A stretch of 17,065 bases of DNA from CAYWNK01 sp047639615 (GCA_047639615.1 JBLIOL010000086.1:1-17065); one strand, 5' to 3'; counted from the stretch's first letter, positions 1-7,720 are shown. The notes: generated by a model from the letters alone, not told the origin. A program made the numbers and translations.

Positions 1-440
1 TAGATCTTGCCGAAGCCACCGATGTAGCGGACGCGCTTGGGCTCGATCCAGAAGAACTCAAAGGAGTGAGCCTCGCCGTAGCCGCGTGCCTCGGGAAAGA
101 CCGCGAAATAGCGCGCCGCAACTTCCTCAGCTCGCTCCTCGGGAACCCGACAACCGTCTCCAACCAGGGTGGCTCGTCCGAGGGCCTGCTGGTTCCCCGT
201 GCCGGAATCCATGACGGTCAAGCAGCAGCGAGCCTCCCCGAGCAGATTGGCCGTGTGCTGAGCGATGGCACTGACGTAAATCACCGCGTGACCGTCGTGG
301 GTCAGGACGTAGGGCGTGATCGAGCCGAAGGGGTAGCCGGGCAGCTCGATGGACATGCTGGAGAGCACACCCGAGTCCACGGTTCGCATGAGTTTCCTGG
401 CGGTTGCCGCTTGCTCGGAGTCGTTCCAGTTCTTCGTCAT
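1..440 (-). CDS. HugZ-like / pyridoxamine 5'-phosphate oxidase family protein (3' end outside window)
   Basis: Reading the minus strand from the ATG at 440 gives about 146 residues before the window edge, starting MTKNWNDSEQAATARKLMRT. Family-like segments are GVLSSMS near residue 24, FGSITPYVLTHDG in the first beta hairpins, LGEARCCLTV, GRATLVGD and, near the edge, FFWIEPKRVRYIGGFGKI. This order is typical of split-barrel flavin- or heme-binding proteins of the HugZ/PNPOx-like superfamily. Such proteins bind FMN, F420 or heme; the actual ligand and reaction cannot be read from this fragment. The start is supported by AAAGGTG about 7 bases upstream, one of the few convincing ribosome binding sites here. 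The gene is divergent from the one at 785. The C-terminal part is missing only because the window ends. Family call is confident, function is not. Confidence 0.85.
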   Translation of the reverse strand, partial: MTKNWNDSEQAATARKLMRTVDSGVLSSMSIELPGYPFGSITPYVLTHDGHAVIYVSAIAQHTANLLGEARCCLTVMDSGTGNQQALGRATLVGDGCRVPEERAEEVAARYFAVFPEARGYGEAHSFEFFWIEPKRVRYIGGFGKI

Positions 441-784
441 TGGGGTCACCTTTGGCCCCAACTAGGGGCGCATGGCGCCCAAGTGTGGGCGCGCAACTAT
501 CTGATCGACCGACACCCGCGCCCGCTCGCTCACTATTCTTCTAGGTGCGGCGATTCAGAGCCTTGGAACTCGCAATCAGCGGGGCGGCGAGGCCGCACCG
601 TGCGGCCCCCCCCCACCGAGTAGACAATTCTGAGAACTCTCACGTGAACGCTCCCCCAATCGAGACCGGTACGCCTGCTCGGGCCAAATCTGAACTGGAG
701 ACGCATGGGTACCACAGAGGATTCCGATCCTCATTATCCAGGCCTCACCGGCTCGCTGCTCCGCCACGACTACCGTTCCACCGA
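441..784. other. Divergent intergenic region
   Basis: This gap separates two divergent genes and should contain promoters for both. I see no convincing -35/-10 pair. It holds a run of nine C residues at 606-614. A short alternative reading frame opens at 705 behind GGAG (see findings). The + frame of the downstream gene stays open back to 545, but that stretch is rich in Arg/Pro/His and looks non-coding. No RNA gene or repeat is apparent. Confidence 0.6.
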
Positions 785-1243
785 ATGCCCAGCTCAGACA
801 AGACTACCGGCCCTCTGCCCAAGGCCGATCCCAAGGTCGATGTCGCCATCGACCCTGAACAGGATTTCTGGGATCAAGTAGCTGCCCACGAGGTACTGAG
901 CACGGAGAAGATCGAGGATTATCACGAGCGGATGTGCACCACTTCCAGACTCCCCCTTGGTGCCCTGCTCATAAAAAAGAAGTTCATCACGATCCGCCAG
1001 ATCATGCGTCTCTTGACCATGCAGATGGACGAGCCCCATATGCACATCGGCGATCTGGCCGTGCGGGAAGGCCACTGCACCACAGCACAAATCGACGTCT
1101 GCCTCTCGATTCAGCAAGAGGCTCAGCCCAACCCCATCGATCAGATGCTGCGCGACCCGGACCTGAACCAGGCCAGCATGCTGAAGGCGCTAACCGCCTA
1201 CATCCATCACCTGGAACAGAGTCTCTTCCTGCACAAGCACTAG
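785..1243 (+). CDS. Small MshEN/GspE_N-like domain protein, function unknown
   Basis: The 152-residue product from the ATG at 785 has two adjacent helical units resembling the N-terminal domain of type II secretion/type IV pilus ATPases. These are LGALLIKKKFITIRQIMRLL (about residues 58-77) and HIGDLAVREGHCTTAQIDVCL (about 86-106), each with the pattern Leu/Ile-Gly-x-Leu-hydrophobic followed by a basic or acidic turn. No ATPase domain follows, so it may be a stand-alone regulatory or nucleotide-binding module; some MshEN domains bind c-di-GMP, but I cannot confirm the ligand residues here. The start is uncertain: there is no good ribosome binding site before 785, whereas GGAG precedes an ATG at 705 in a different frame. 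The gene converges on the SlyD gene at 1273. Confidence 0.6.
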   Translation: MPSSDKTTGPLPKADPKVDVAIDPEQDFWDQVAAHEVLSTEKIEDYHERMCTTSRLPLGALLIKKKFITIRQIMRLLTMQMDEPHMHIGDLAVREGHCTTAQIDVCLSIQQEAQPNPIDQMLRDPDLNQASMLKALTAYIHHLEQSLFLHKH

Positions 1244-1272
1244 GCCGACAGACGACCTAGTGGCGTGCGCCA

Positions 1273-1755
1273 TTAGTGATGGTGACCGCCGGGCCCGTGA
1301 ACATGGCCGTGCTCTAGCTCTTCCGCGCTGGCTTCACGCACCTCGACCACGGTCACATCGAAGTTGAGGTTGACGCCGGCCAAGGGATGATTCCCATCGA
1401 GCTTCACCTCGTCGCCGTCAACTTCCACCACGGTGACGGGCACGGCGCCCTGGGGCCCATCGGTTTGGAATTGCATCCCGCGCTCGATGGTAACGTCCGC
1501 GGGGAATTGGGCGCGCTTGACCACTTGCACCATCTCCTCGCTGCGCTCGCCGTAGCCATCCTCCGCGGTTAGGCGGACCTTGACGTTGTCGCCGTTGGAC
1601 TTGCCTAGCAGCTCGGACTCGAGCCCTGGGAGCAGGTTGCCGATCCCGTGCAAGTAGGCCAGGGGCGCATCGTCCTTGGAGGAATCGATCACCTCGCCAG
1701 CATCGTCTTTGAGCTCGTAGTCAATCGACACAACGGCATTCAGGGAGATCTTCAT
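1273..1755 (-). CDS. slyD: SlyD-type FKBP peptidyl-prolyl cis-trans isomerase
   Basis: This 160-residue cytoplasmic foldase catalyses cis-trans isomerisation of Xaa-Pro bonds and acts as a chaperone. The FKBP half-domain is at 1-69, with NLLPGLESELLGKSNGD (40-56) and EDGYGER (65-71). An insert-in-flap chaperone domain follows at about 70-121, then the signature NHPLAG (122-127) and the closing FKBP strand NFDVTVVEVREAS. The C-terminus HGHVHGPGGHHH is a short His-rich metal-binding tail of the SlyD kind, linked in E. coli to nickel delivery. The ATG at 1755 gives the usual N-terminus MKISLNAVVS; a GTG at 1791 would add 12 unusual residues. It lies 58 bases downstream of the hybrid kinase on the same strand and could be co-transcribed. 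The symbol slyD is by family; the ortholog assignment is not proven. Confidence 0.92.
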   Translation of the reverse strand: MKISLNAVVSIDYELKDDAGEVIDSSKDDAPLAYLHGIGNLLPGLESELLGKSNGDNVKVRLTAEDGYGERSEEMVQVVKRAQFPADVTIERGMQFQTDGPQGAVPVTVVEVDGDEVKLDGNHPLAGVNLNFDVTVVEVREASAEELEHGHVHGPGGHHH

Positions 1756-1813
1756 GGCGCGGAGTGTGCCAATCGCGCACCAAAATGCCACCTCCCCAGG
1801 GCGCGAAATCGGC

Positions 1814-3790
1814 CTAGGCCGCCTGACTATCGGGCCCGTAGTGGGCCAGCTTCTCGATCAAGAGGGGCAAGGCCACCGGCTTGGCCAGGTAATCGTCCAT
1901 GCCCGCTTCCAAGCAGCGCTCACGATCGCCAGGCATGGCGTTGGCGGTCATGGCGATCACGGGCAGATCCGTTCCGTACTCAGCACGGATCAAGCGCGTT
2001 GCTTCGAAGCCGTCCATGACGGGCATCTGGCAATCCATAAGCACCACATCCTGGGGACCCTCGGCGAGCTTTTTCAACGCCTCCACACCGTCCCCGGCTA
2101 CGGTCACGATGGCGCCGACTTTCTTCAGGAAGGCCTTGGCCAGCAGTTGGTTTACCGGGTTGTCCTCGACTAGGAGTACACGCAAGCCAGGAGCCACATG
2201 AACCGCGGACTGCGCCCCCACGAGCGTGAGATCAGCAGCGCCTGCCTGAGAAGCCGCCTCCCAATGGGCTCGCAATTGCGAGGGTCGACACGGGCGCGTG
2301 AAGTAGCCCGCGAACTGCGCAGCGGCCGCCCGCGCTTCGGGGGTTTGAGCGATATCGGCGATCAGGAAGACGCGCGTCACATCGATGAACGACGGCACCT
2401 GCATGTCCACCGGAAGCAAGACAGCGGCCCACTCCAAGTCTTCCACCTCGCCAGCACTGGCGTAGGTGTGTACCTGCGCGCCAAGCTCTGCAAGCACGCG
2501 CTCCCAGGCACCTCGGTGCTCGACGCCCACTTCCACAACAGCCACCGGACCGGACCAGTGCAGAAGCTGAGGAACGTACTCACCCGCCGCCTCCAGCTCC
2601 GATTCGAAGTAGAACTTGGAGCCCACAGACTCCTCGGAGGTGACACTGACCGTGCCCCCCATCGCCTCACAGATCAGTTTGCAAATACTGAGCCCCAGCC
2701 CAGTTCCACCGAATCGACGGGTGGTGGATGCATCTGCCTGGCTGAAGGGCTTGAAGAGGCCTGCCTGGGCGCTTTCCGAAATACCAATACCCGAGTCGGC
2801 GACCTCGCCTCTCAGGCGGCCATCTTCGAAGGCAAGCGTCACCGCCACATGCCCATCATCGGTGAATTTGATGGCGTTGTTTACGAGGTTGATCAAGACC
2901 TGACGCACGCGCGTCTCATCCCCAATCAATGCGCTAGGCACGGAATCCTCAGCGCAAGTCACGAATCCGACTCCCTTCTCCTGAGCTTGGGGTGCGAGCA
3001 TGTCGGCCACCTGCTCAAGCATCAACCGCGGATCAAATTCGATGTGCTCCAAGAGCAACTTGCCGCTTTCAAACTTCGAGAAGTCGAGGATGTCGTTGAT
3101 GATCACCAGCAGGGCGTCGCTGGACTTCACCAATGTCTCGAGGAAGCGCGACTGCTCTTGATTCAAGATCGTGTCCTGGAGCAACTGCGCCATGCCTAGC
3201 ACACCGTTCAGCGGTGTACGGATCTCATGGGACATGGTCGTTAGGAACTGATGCTTGGCCGCGCCTGCGGCCTCAGCTTCCGCACGTGCCTTTTCCGCCA
3301 ACATGTTGGCTTCCGCCAGGCGTTCGCGACCCTTGCGCATCTTCTGGGTCATGCGCTTGGCATCTCCCAGGGAAGTCGCTTGGGTTTTCATCACCACCAT
3401 TAGGTCGACGGTGGGATCGTGCAGAGCAAGGTCCGAGTAGGACAGCCCCACCCGTGTGAGTTCGGCCAGGTCGTTCACTAGGGGCGAGAGCAACCAAACC
3501 GTCTCTCTTGCACGCCCGATGATCTGGCCCCGCATCTGTAATTCCATGTGGCGCAGCTTCAGGTGAAACACATCACCACACAGATCGACCAGATCATCGT
3601 GGCAGGGCTTGCCCATGAGCGGGCGCACCACGTCAAAGCGTTCCGCGAAACTCTCCCCGAGCACCGGGTAGAAGCGCGACCAAACCGGTCCAGCTCGCTC
3701 CACTCGCAAGTCCTCGCCCAAGACCATGTAGAACGGAAATGCAGCGCAGAATTCTGCCGCGCGCAAACCGTCGTTCTTGGGGGTACTCAT
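1814..3790 (-). CDS. Hybrid sensor histidine kinase with HNOBA sensor domain and C-terminal receiver
   Basis: This 658-residue protein has no membrane segments, so the kinase is probably cytoplasmic. Residues 12-135 match the HNOBA domain of soluble guanylate cyclases and NO-responsive kinases: FPFYMVLGEDLRV, FDVVRP, MRGQI, LLSPLVNDLAELTRVGL and LALHDPTVDL. A coiled-coil signalling helix spans about 137-180. The kinase core has the H-box with His188 (MSHEIRTP), N-box 300-309 (INLVNNAIKF), G1 332-336 (DSGIG), F-box 344-353 and G2 361-366 (GGTGLG). Residues 414-510 look like a degenerate receiver lacking the phospho-accepting Asp. The receiver at 536-650 is intact, with Glu542/Asp543, Asp586 (VLMDCQMP), Thr615 and Lys637. 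HNOBA normally works with an H-NOX heme sensor, and none is visible here. There is no Shine-Dalgarno before the ATG; the leader at 3791-3830 is AT-rich. Confidence 0.95.
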   Translation of the reverse strand: MSTPKNDGLRAAEFCAAFPFYMVLGEDLRVERAGPVWSRFYPVLGESFAERFDVVRPLMGKPCHDDLVDLCGDVFHLKLRHMELQMRGQIIGRARETVWLLSPLVNDLAELTRVGLSYSDLALHDPTVDLMVVMKTQATSLGDAKRMTQKMRKGRERLAEANMLAEKARAEAEAAGAAKHQFLTTMSHEIRTPLNGVLGMAQLLQDTILNQEQSRFLETLVKSSDALLVIINDILDFSKFESGKLLLEHIEFDPRLMLEQVADMLAPQAQEKGVGFVTCAEDSVPSALIGDETRVRQVLINLVNNAIKFTDDGHVAVTLAFEDGRLRGEVADSGIGISESAQAGLFKPFSQADASTTRRFGGTGLGLSICKLICEAMGGTVSVTSEESVGSKFYFESELEAAGEYVPQLLHWSGPVAVVEVGVEHRGAWERVLAELGAQVHTYASAGEVEDLEWAAVLLPVDMQVPSFIDVTRVFLIADIAQTPEARAAAAQFAGYFTRPCRPSQLRAHWEAASQAGAADLTLVGAQSAVHVAPGLRVLLVEDNPVNQLLAKAFLKKVGAIVTVAGDGVEALKKLAEGPQDVVLMDCQMPVMDGFEATRLIRAEYGTDLPVIAMTANAMPGDRERCLEAGMDDYLAKPVALPLLIEKLAHYGPDSQAA

Positions 3791-3950
3791 GGGGAATAAA
3801 GATTGGAAGCAATAATGATAATGCTGTCTCGAGGGGTCTGCCCCACAGCCGTGCTCATCGGGCCTGGGCCGCTACGAACAAAGGCTAATCGGGTGTTCTT
3901 GACTAGGCGCCCTCATCTGGGTCCAACGCCTCTCCCCGTGAAACGCAGCA

Positions 3951-3984
3951 GGGCCACTGGGAGGAAAAAAATTCCCAGTGGCCC
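3951..3984 (-). terminator. Perfect 12-bp inverted repeat, probable terminator of the PDZ lipoprotein gene
   Basis: GGGCCACTGGGA (3951-3962) is exactly complementary to TCCCAGTGGCCC (3973-3984), with a 10-base loop. It lies 22 bases past the stop of the minus-strand lipoprotein gene. The only T-run (seven T on the minus strand) is inside the loop instead of after the stem. It is therefore not a textbook intrinsic terminator and could be a 3'-protecting hairpin. Confidence 0.55.
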
Positions 3985-4006
3985 CGACTCAAATCAAGAC
4001 GAACTC

Positions 4007-5209
4007 TCAGGAACGCGCGGTGCTGAAGTTGATGAACCAAAACAGCCTGTAGCGGTTGCTCGTCCGGCGGCGTTCGATCTGGAACATGCCCAGGGGCAAG
4101 ATCGATAGACGCGAGGTGCGCACGGGTTCACGGGTTTCCGAGGGCCATACCCAACTGTCGTAGTTGAACCCAAATTGAAAGATGAAGTCGAGGAAGGACA
4201 CGTCCCGGCGCTGCAGGTTGGAGCGATAGTGCACCAGGATCGGGATGTGGAACGCCGCGTGATCATCGAGGGTGTCGGTCACACCAAACTCAGCAACGTG
4301 CGCGCCTAGAGGCCCGTCCACTGCGAGGTGGATCGTGCTGGATCGGCCGGTGGCCTGAAGATTGCCAGCGCCTCCATCCAAATCCATCACCGGCTGGCTC
4401 GGGTATTTACCATGAGTGCGCGCATAGACCGCCTCGCGGATGCCCTGCAAGGAGGTCACCGGCAGTCCATCGCAGTTCAAGAGCCGATCGCCACAGCGCA
4501 AGCCTGCGTCGTAGGCGGGTGATCCAGAGACAACTCCAGTTGCGATGACCACCGGCCCTTGCCCCCCGTAGATGGCCTGCGCGACCTCGCCAGGCAACTC
4601 TGCTACCTGCAGTCCGGTGTAGTACTGCACGCCGCTGGAGTGAACCAATTCGTAGGACTCGGTCTTCGAGCTACGGTCCTCCGCAGCGTCGGGAATCACC
4701 GTTATCACCGCAGCAGTGGCCGGAAGATCGGTCAGTCCGCGCACATGCATGCCTAGCTCCAGGGGCTCACCCGGTGTGCCCAGGGTGAGCAGCAGATCCG
4801 TGAAATGCTCCGGACTCGAAGAGCTGACGCCACCGAGAGAGAGCAGAACATCCCGCGGGGCAATGCCAGCCCGTTCAGCAGGGCCGCCCTTGACAACGCC
4901 CTGCACCCAAACGCCGCTATAGGCCTCGGCACCAACGGACAGGGCTCGTTCCCGGGTAAGCGGCACGACCGTGATACCAATGCGCGGCACCATGCGCAGG
5001 TTGGACTGCAGCAGGTCCACGCGCGGGGAGCTGTCCTCGCCGGGGTAGACGCGCCACTGCCTGCGGGTACCGCTTTCGTCTTCGTGGCTCGCGAGTAGCG
5101 CGCCGCCGTGGTCGAGGTCAGCCGACCCGTAGTGTCCGATGGGGAGATTACAACTCGCAACGGAGAGCAGGGAGAGGGCGAATAGAGTGCTTTGGAGGAT
5201 GTTCTTCAT
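4007..5209 (-). CDS. Two-PDZ-domain lipoprotein
   Basis: The 400-residue product begins with a lipoprotein signal peptide; the lipobox VASC ends at Cys20, so it should be exported and lipid-anchored. PDZ domain 1 lies at about 76-157 (IGITVVPL, then VKGGPAERAGIAPRDVLLSLGG). PDZ domain 2 lies at about 198-265 (TGLQVAELP, then VVSGSPAYDAGLRCGDRLLNCDG). The C-terminal ~110 residues are rich in aromatic and basic residues and unassigned. No protease domain or Ser/His/Asp triad is visible, so it is a PDZ scaffold or sensor and not a DegP-type protease. It is 82 bases downstream of the ECF sigma/anti-sigma pair, with a similar promoter-like element upstream. This suggests an envelope-stress regulon member. 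The start ATG is the only one giving the signal peptide. Confidence 0.85.
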   Translation of the reverse strand: MKNILQSTLFALSLLSVASCNLPIGHYGSADLDHGGALLASHEDESGTRRQWRVYPGEDSSPRVDLLQSNLRMVPRIGITVVPLTRERALSVGAEAYSGVWVQGVVKGGPAERAGIAPRDVLLSLGGVSSSSPEHFTDLLLTLGTPGEPLELGMHVRGLTDLPATAAVITVIPDAAEDRSSKTESYELVHSSGVQYYTGLQVAELPGEVAQAIYGGQGPVVIATGVVSGSPAYDAGLRCGDRLLNCDGLPVTSLQGIREAVYARTHGKYPSQPVMDLDGGAGNLQATGRSSTIHLAVDGPLGAHVAEFGVTDTLDDHAAFHIPILVHYRSNLQRRDVSFLDFIFQFGFNYDSWVWPSETREPVRTSRLSILPLGMFQIERRRTSNRYRLFWFINFSTARS

Positions 5210-5233
5210 GGCTTTGATCTGGTTGCCCCGGAC

Positions 5234-5259
5234 ACGTCACAGGGCCGGGATCAGTTCCC
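5234..5259 (-). promoter_or_regulatory. Candidate ECF-type promoter for the PDZ lipoprotein gene
   Basis: The minus strand carries CGGGAACT with GGGAAC at 5259-5254, then a 17-base spacer and CGT at 5236-5234. The start codon is 24 bases further on. This has the GGAAC-N16/17-CGT form of many ECF promoters and shares CGGGAACT with the element upstream of the sigma gene itself. Recognised by eye only. Confidence 0.45.
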
Positions 5260-5291
5260 GAATTCGTGTGCTTAATCGATCTTCGATGAAA

Positions 5292-6374
5292 TTACAGGCG
5301 CAGGCCCGGGCCAGCGGAAGCGACCAAATCGCCGTTCGCCTGCCACCAGGCACTCCACTGATCGTGGGCGGTCTGCTCTTCGGGTTGTTCGTCCCCTCCG
5401 AACAAGCGTTCCGCCACGCTCAGCTCCCGCACAGGTGCGATTGGATCGATCAGTTGATCTGCGATCGTCGGATCCAGCTTTGCCGCCGAGCGAATCGAAG
5501 ACAGGCGCCTGCCAACCATGGCCACCACCTCGCCCTCGCCGCTGTTGAGCTGTTCCAGCAACAGGGGAACCACGCTGCGCAGGGGTCCATTCGTCTGCAA
5601 GGTGAGGCGGCCCGGCTCTGCATTGAGCACCACCGAAGCTGCTGCGCTGTACTCGGGCAAACCTTCACTCAGTTCGATCGCGGCGGATGGCTGAGGCAAC
5701 GCCTGCGCCATGATGTCCTCAGGGTAGAGCGGTTCGATTTGGAATCGATGCTCCTCGAGTACAGCCGCGCTGTAGCGCAAGGTGCTGGACCAACTGGCCA
5801 GCACTTGGACGAAGGCATCTCCGTCGAATCGCAACACTTCCTTTGCGGGCAGCCAACGATCCACGGTCACTACTCGATCCAAGAAGACCTCAACGGGCAC
5901 TTCCACGCGCACCTCCACAGGAACCTCCACAGGAACCTCGTAACGCACGGGAACTTCCACAACGCGCTCGATCACTTCCGGCTCCGATGCCACCGCCACT
6001 TCGACGATGCGCACGGGCACTAGGGCTTCTGACACGGCCGGCACCCAGAGGATGCAAGCCACGGATGCCGCTGCTCCGAGCACCAGAGCAGCGGCATGAG
6101 AGAAGGCAGGACTCGCCACCAACGTGGGCCGCTTGCGGTCGTTCTCGCCTTCAAGTTCATCGTCGAGTGCCCCGAGAATCGAATCCCGCAGGGCGATGCT
6201 CGTGGTCCTCGGCTCCAGCCCGTGCAAGGCCGCGACAGCCTCTCCTAAGCTGGCAAGCTCCTGCCGGCAATCTGCGCAGCCCGTGAGGTGCTGCTCCAAG
6301 CGGCTCCCTTGCGGATCCTGCAGCGTCTCGTCCAGACGCTCGGAGAAGAGTTCTTTGGCCTGTTCACAATTCAT
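5292..6374 (-). CDS. Membrane-anchored zinc-finger anti-sigma factor
   Basis: This 360-residue protein begins with a ZAS-type zinc-binding anti-sigma domain: Cys3, His29, Cys33 and Cys36 (HLTGCADC, the H-x3-C-x2-C motif). One membrane helix follows at about 90-112. The non-cytoplasmic part starts with a repetitive Val/Glu/Pro segment (137-163, repeats of VEVPVEV). The remaining ~190 residues are an unassigned sensor region. Such proteins hold their partner ECF sigma factor inactive until a signal causes release. The ATG at 6374 overlaps the sigma stop as ATGA, so the two are translationally coupled and should be made in matched amounts. It is much longer than simple ZAS anti-sigma factors. 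Partner assignment is by adjacency and family. Confidence 0.9.
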   Translation of the reverse strand: MNCEQAKELFSERLDETLQDPQGSRLEQHLTGCADCRQELASLGEAVAALHGLEPRTTSIALRDSILGALDDELEGENDRKRPTLVASPAFSHAAALVLGAAASVACILWVPAVSEALVPVRIVEVAVASEPEVIERVVEVPVRYEVPVEVPVEVRVEVPVEVFLDRVVTVDRWLPAKEVLRFDGDAFVQVLASWSSTLRYSAAVLEEHRFQIEPLYPEDIMAQALPQPSAAIELSEGLPEYSAAASVVLNAEPGRLTLQTNGPLRSVVPLLLEQLNSGEGEVVAMVGRRLSSIRSAAKLDPTIADQLIDPIAPVRELSVAERLFGGDEQPEEQTAHDQWSAWWQANGDLVASAGPGLRL

Positions 6375-6940
6375 AGTCCAACTCCTGCGGGCGCACCCGC
6401 GTCGGTCTCACCCGAAGCCCTGCGCCAAGCATCCCGAAAGGCTGCTCGGCCGCGATTGACCCGTGATTTTGCGGTGCCCACGGCGATCTCCTGGGCCTCG
6501 GCTGCCTCCTCGTAGGAGAGGCCCTCGATGTCCACCAGGATCAGCGACGTGCGGAAGGGTTCCCCCACCCGTAGCAATGCTGCCTCGATTTCCTGCTGAT
6601 CACTCTCCTGCGCAGGCCGCCCCACGGCACTGAAGTCGTCCATGTAGATGACCCGGCTTCGTGTGCGCCGACGAAACTCATCCCGCGCACCATTGAGCAC
6701 GATGGCGAACAGCCACGAACGAAAGTTGCGACCAGGCTCAAACTTGCCGAGGGCGTGGTAGACCCGAATCCAAGCCTCCTGGGCCAGGTCTAGGGCCTGG
6801 TGATGATCCCCGAGCCGGCGCTCCAACACAGCTAGGACACGTCCAGCATGACGCTCGACCAAACGATCGAAGGCGGAGCGATCGCCCGAGGCTGCCCATA
6901 GGGCTAGATCCTCGTCAGAAGTTTGGGTGGCAGGCGGCAT
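6371..6940 (-). CDS. ECF (sigma-70 family) RNA polymerase sigma factor
   Basis: The 189-residue product has the two ECF domains and nothing else. Region 2 spans about 19-92 with DLAQEAWIRVYHALGKFEPG (51-70) and FRSWLFAIVLNGARDEFRRR (73-92), which melt and recognise the -10 element. Region 4 spans about 115-170 with SYEEAAEAQEIAVGTAKSRVNRGR (142-165), the -35-binding helix-turn-helix. It directs RNA polymerase to stress promoters when freed from the anti-sigma factor encoded by the overlapping downstream gene (ATGA). A GGGAAC-N16-CGT element just upstream suggests autoregulation. The leader is short and has no Shine-Dalgarno. The subgroup cannot be settled by eye. Confidence 0.95.
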   Translation of the reverse strand: MPPATQTSDEDLALWAASGDRSAFDRLVERHAGRVLAVLERRLGDHHQALDLAQEAWIRVYHALGKFEPGRNFRSWLFAIVLNGARDEFRRRTRSRVIYMDDFSAVGRPAQESDQQEIEAALLRVGEPFRTSLILVDIEGLSYEEAAEAQEIAVGTAKSRVNRGRAAFRDAWRRASGETDAGAPAGVGL

Positions 6941-6964
6941 GGGGATGGCGGGAACGCCCCGGCT

Positions 6965-6989
6965 ACGCCTATTGGACCCCAGAGTTCCC
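6965..6989 (-). promoter_or_regulatory. Candidate autoregulatory ECF promoter of the sigma/anti-sigma operon
   Basis: On the minus strand GGGAAC (6989-6984) is followed by a 16-base spacer and CGTAG starting at 6967, with the sigma ATG at 6940. The arrangement fits typical ECF -35/-10 elements and would give a leader of roughly 20 bases. GCGGGAAC is also one arm of an 8-bp inverted repeat with 6948-6955. Confidence 0.5.
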
Positions 6990-7073
6990 GCTCATCGGGA
7001 TTTTCTGCCCGTAGGATCGCTGTGGGCTGGTCACCCAAGGGCCGAGCGTGCGTAACGCCGCCGGATCCCCCCC

Positions 7074-7709
7074 ATGATGAACCACAAATGTGCTTTAGGG
7101 GCCCCGCTCGCGGTCCTGCTCTTCCTCGCTAGCTGCGCCAATCTCCCCCTGACCGAGACCGGTTTCCTGGGGGACTACTCCCAGCTGAAACCAGCCCCGG
7201 AGCTCGAAGTCTGGGGCATCCCGGACACGGTGCACGCCTTCCGCTCCGAGGGTCTCGACCAGCCGGGCTTCGACTCGATCCTGGTGGAGCCCGCCGTCTG
7301 GAGCCCCTCCGAGAAGCACGGCTACCGGCCCAGCGAAGAGCGCACGCAGTGGCTCCTCGACGAGTACACCAGCTGCCTAGAGAAAATCCTGAGCGAGAAC
7401 TATGAGCTGGTGGATAGCGCCGGGTCCGGAACCCTACGCGTCCGCCCCGCCTTGACCGCGGTGGAGCCCGCCAACCCCTGGATCAATGCGCCCATGACGC
7501 TGCTGCTGCTGCCCGCAGATATGGGCGGCCTCAGCGGAGAGATCGAGGTCCTAGACGGCCTCACGGGCGAGCGCCTATTCGCCATGACCGCGCGCCGGGA
7601 GAGCGGCCCCTTCCTCGTATTCGAGGCCTTCAGCTGGTACGGCTACGCCCTGCACGGCATGTACAAGTGGAGCCTGCTGCTAGCGCAAGAGCTACAACCA
7701 CGGGAGTAG
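7074..7709 (+). CDS. DUF3313-family lipoprotein
   Basis: The 211-residue product carries a lipoprotein signal peptide with lipobox LASC ending at Cys21. After it comes TGFLGDYSQLKPAPE (29-43), the hallmark of the DUF3313 family, which are small exported lipoproteins of unknown function. Further family-like features are ILVEPAVW, the conserved central region TLRVRPALTAVEP and SGEIEVLDGLTGERL (155-169). The length is usual for the family. Two adjacent ATGs (7074, 7077) are possible starts; neither has a good Shine-Dalgarno. It is divergent from the sigma operon across 133 bases, so it may share regulation, though no ECF-type element is evident for it. Confidence 0.85.
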   Translation: MMNHKCALGAPLAVLLFLASCANLPLTETGFLGDYSQLKPAPELEVWGIPDTVHAFRSEGLDQPGFDSILVEPAVWSPSEKHGYRPSEERTQWLLDEYTSCLEKILSENYELVDSAGSGTLRVRPALTAVEPANPWINAPMTLLLLPADMGGLSGEIEVLDGLTGERLFAMTARRESGPFLVFEAFSWYGYALHGMYKWSLLLAQELQPRE

Positions 7710-7720
7710 ACGCCGAATGC

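Noticed and set aside
606..614. Run of nine C residues
   Set aside because: Homopolymer in a non-coding stretch; noted as a possible sequencing-error site only.
1810..1821. CGGCCTAGGCCG palindrome at the end of the hybrid kinase gene
   Set aside because: Self-complementary with no loop or T-run, and mostly inside the coding end; not convincing as a terminator or operator.
3801..3810. GATTGGAAGC shared by the leaders of the hybrid kinase (3801-3810) and ctaC (16361-16370)
   Set aside because: A repeated 10-mer is expected many times by chance in 17 kb; no further similarity around it.
6950..6975. GGGAAC on the + strand as an ECF promoter for the DUF3313 lipoprotein gene
   Set aside because: No CGT or similar -10 at 16-17 bases; it is better explained as the other arm of the inverted repeat with the sigma promoter.
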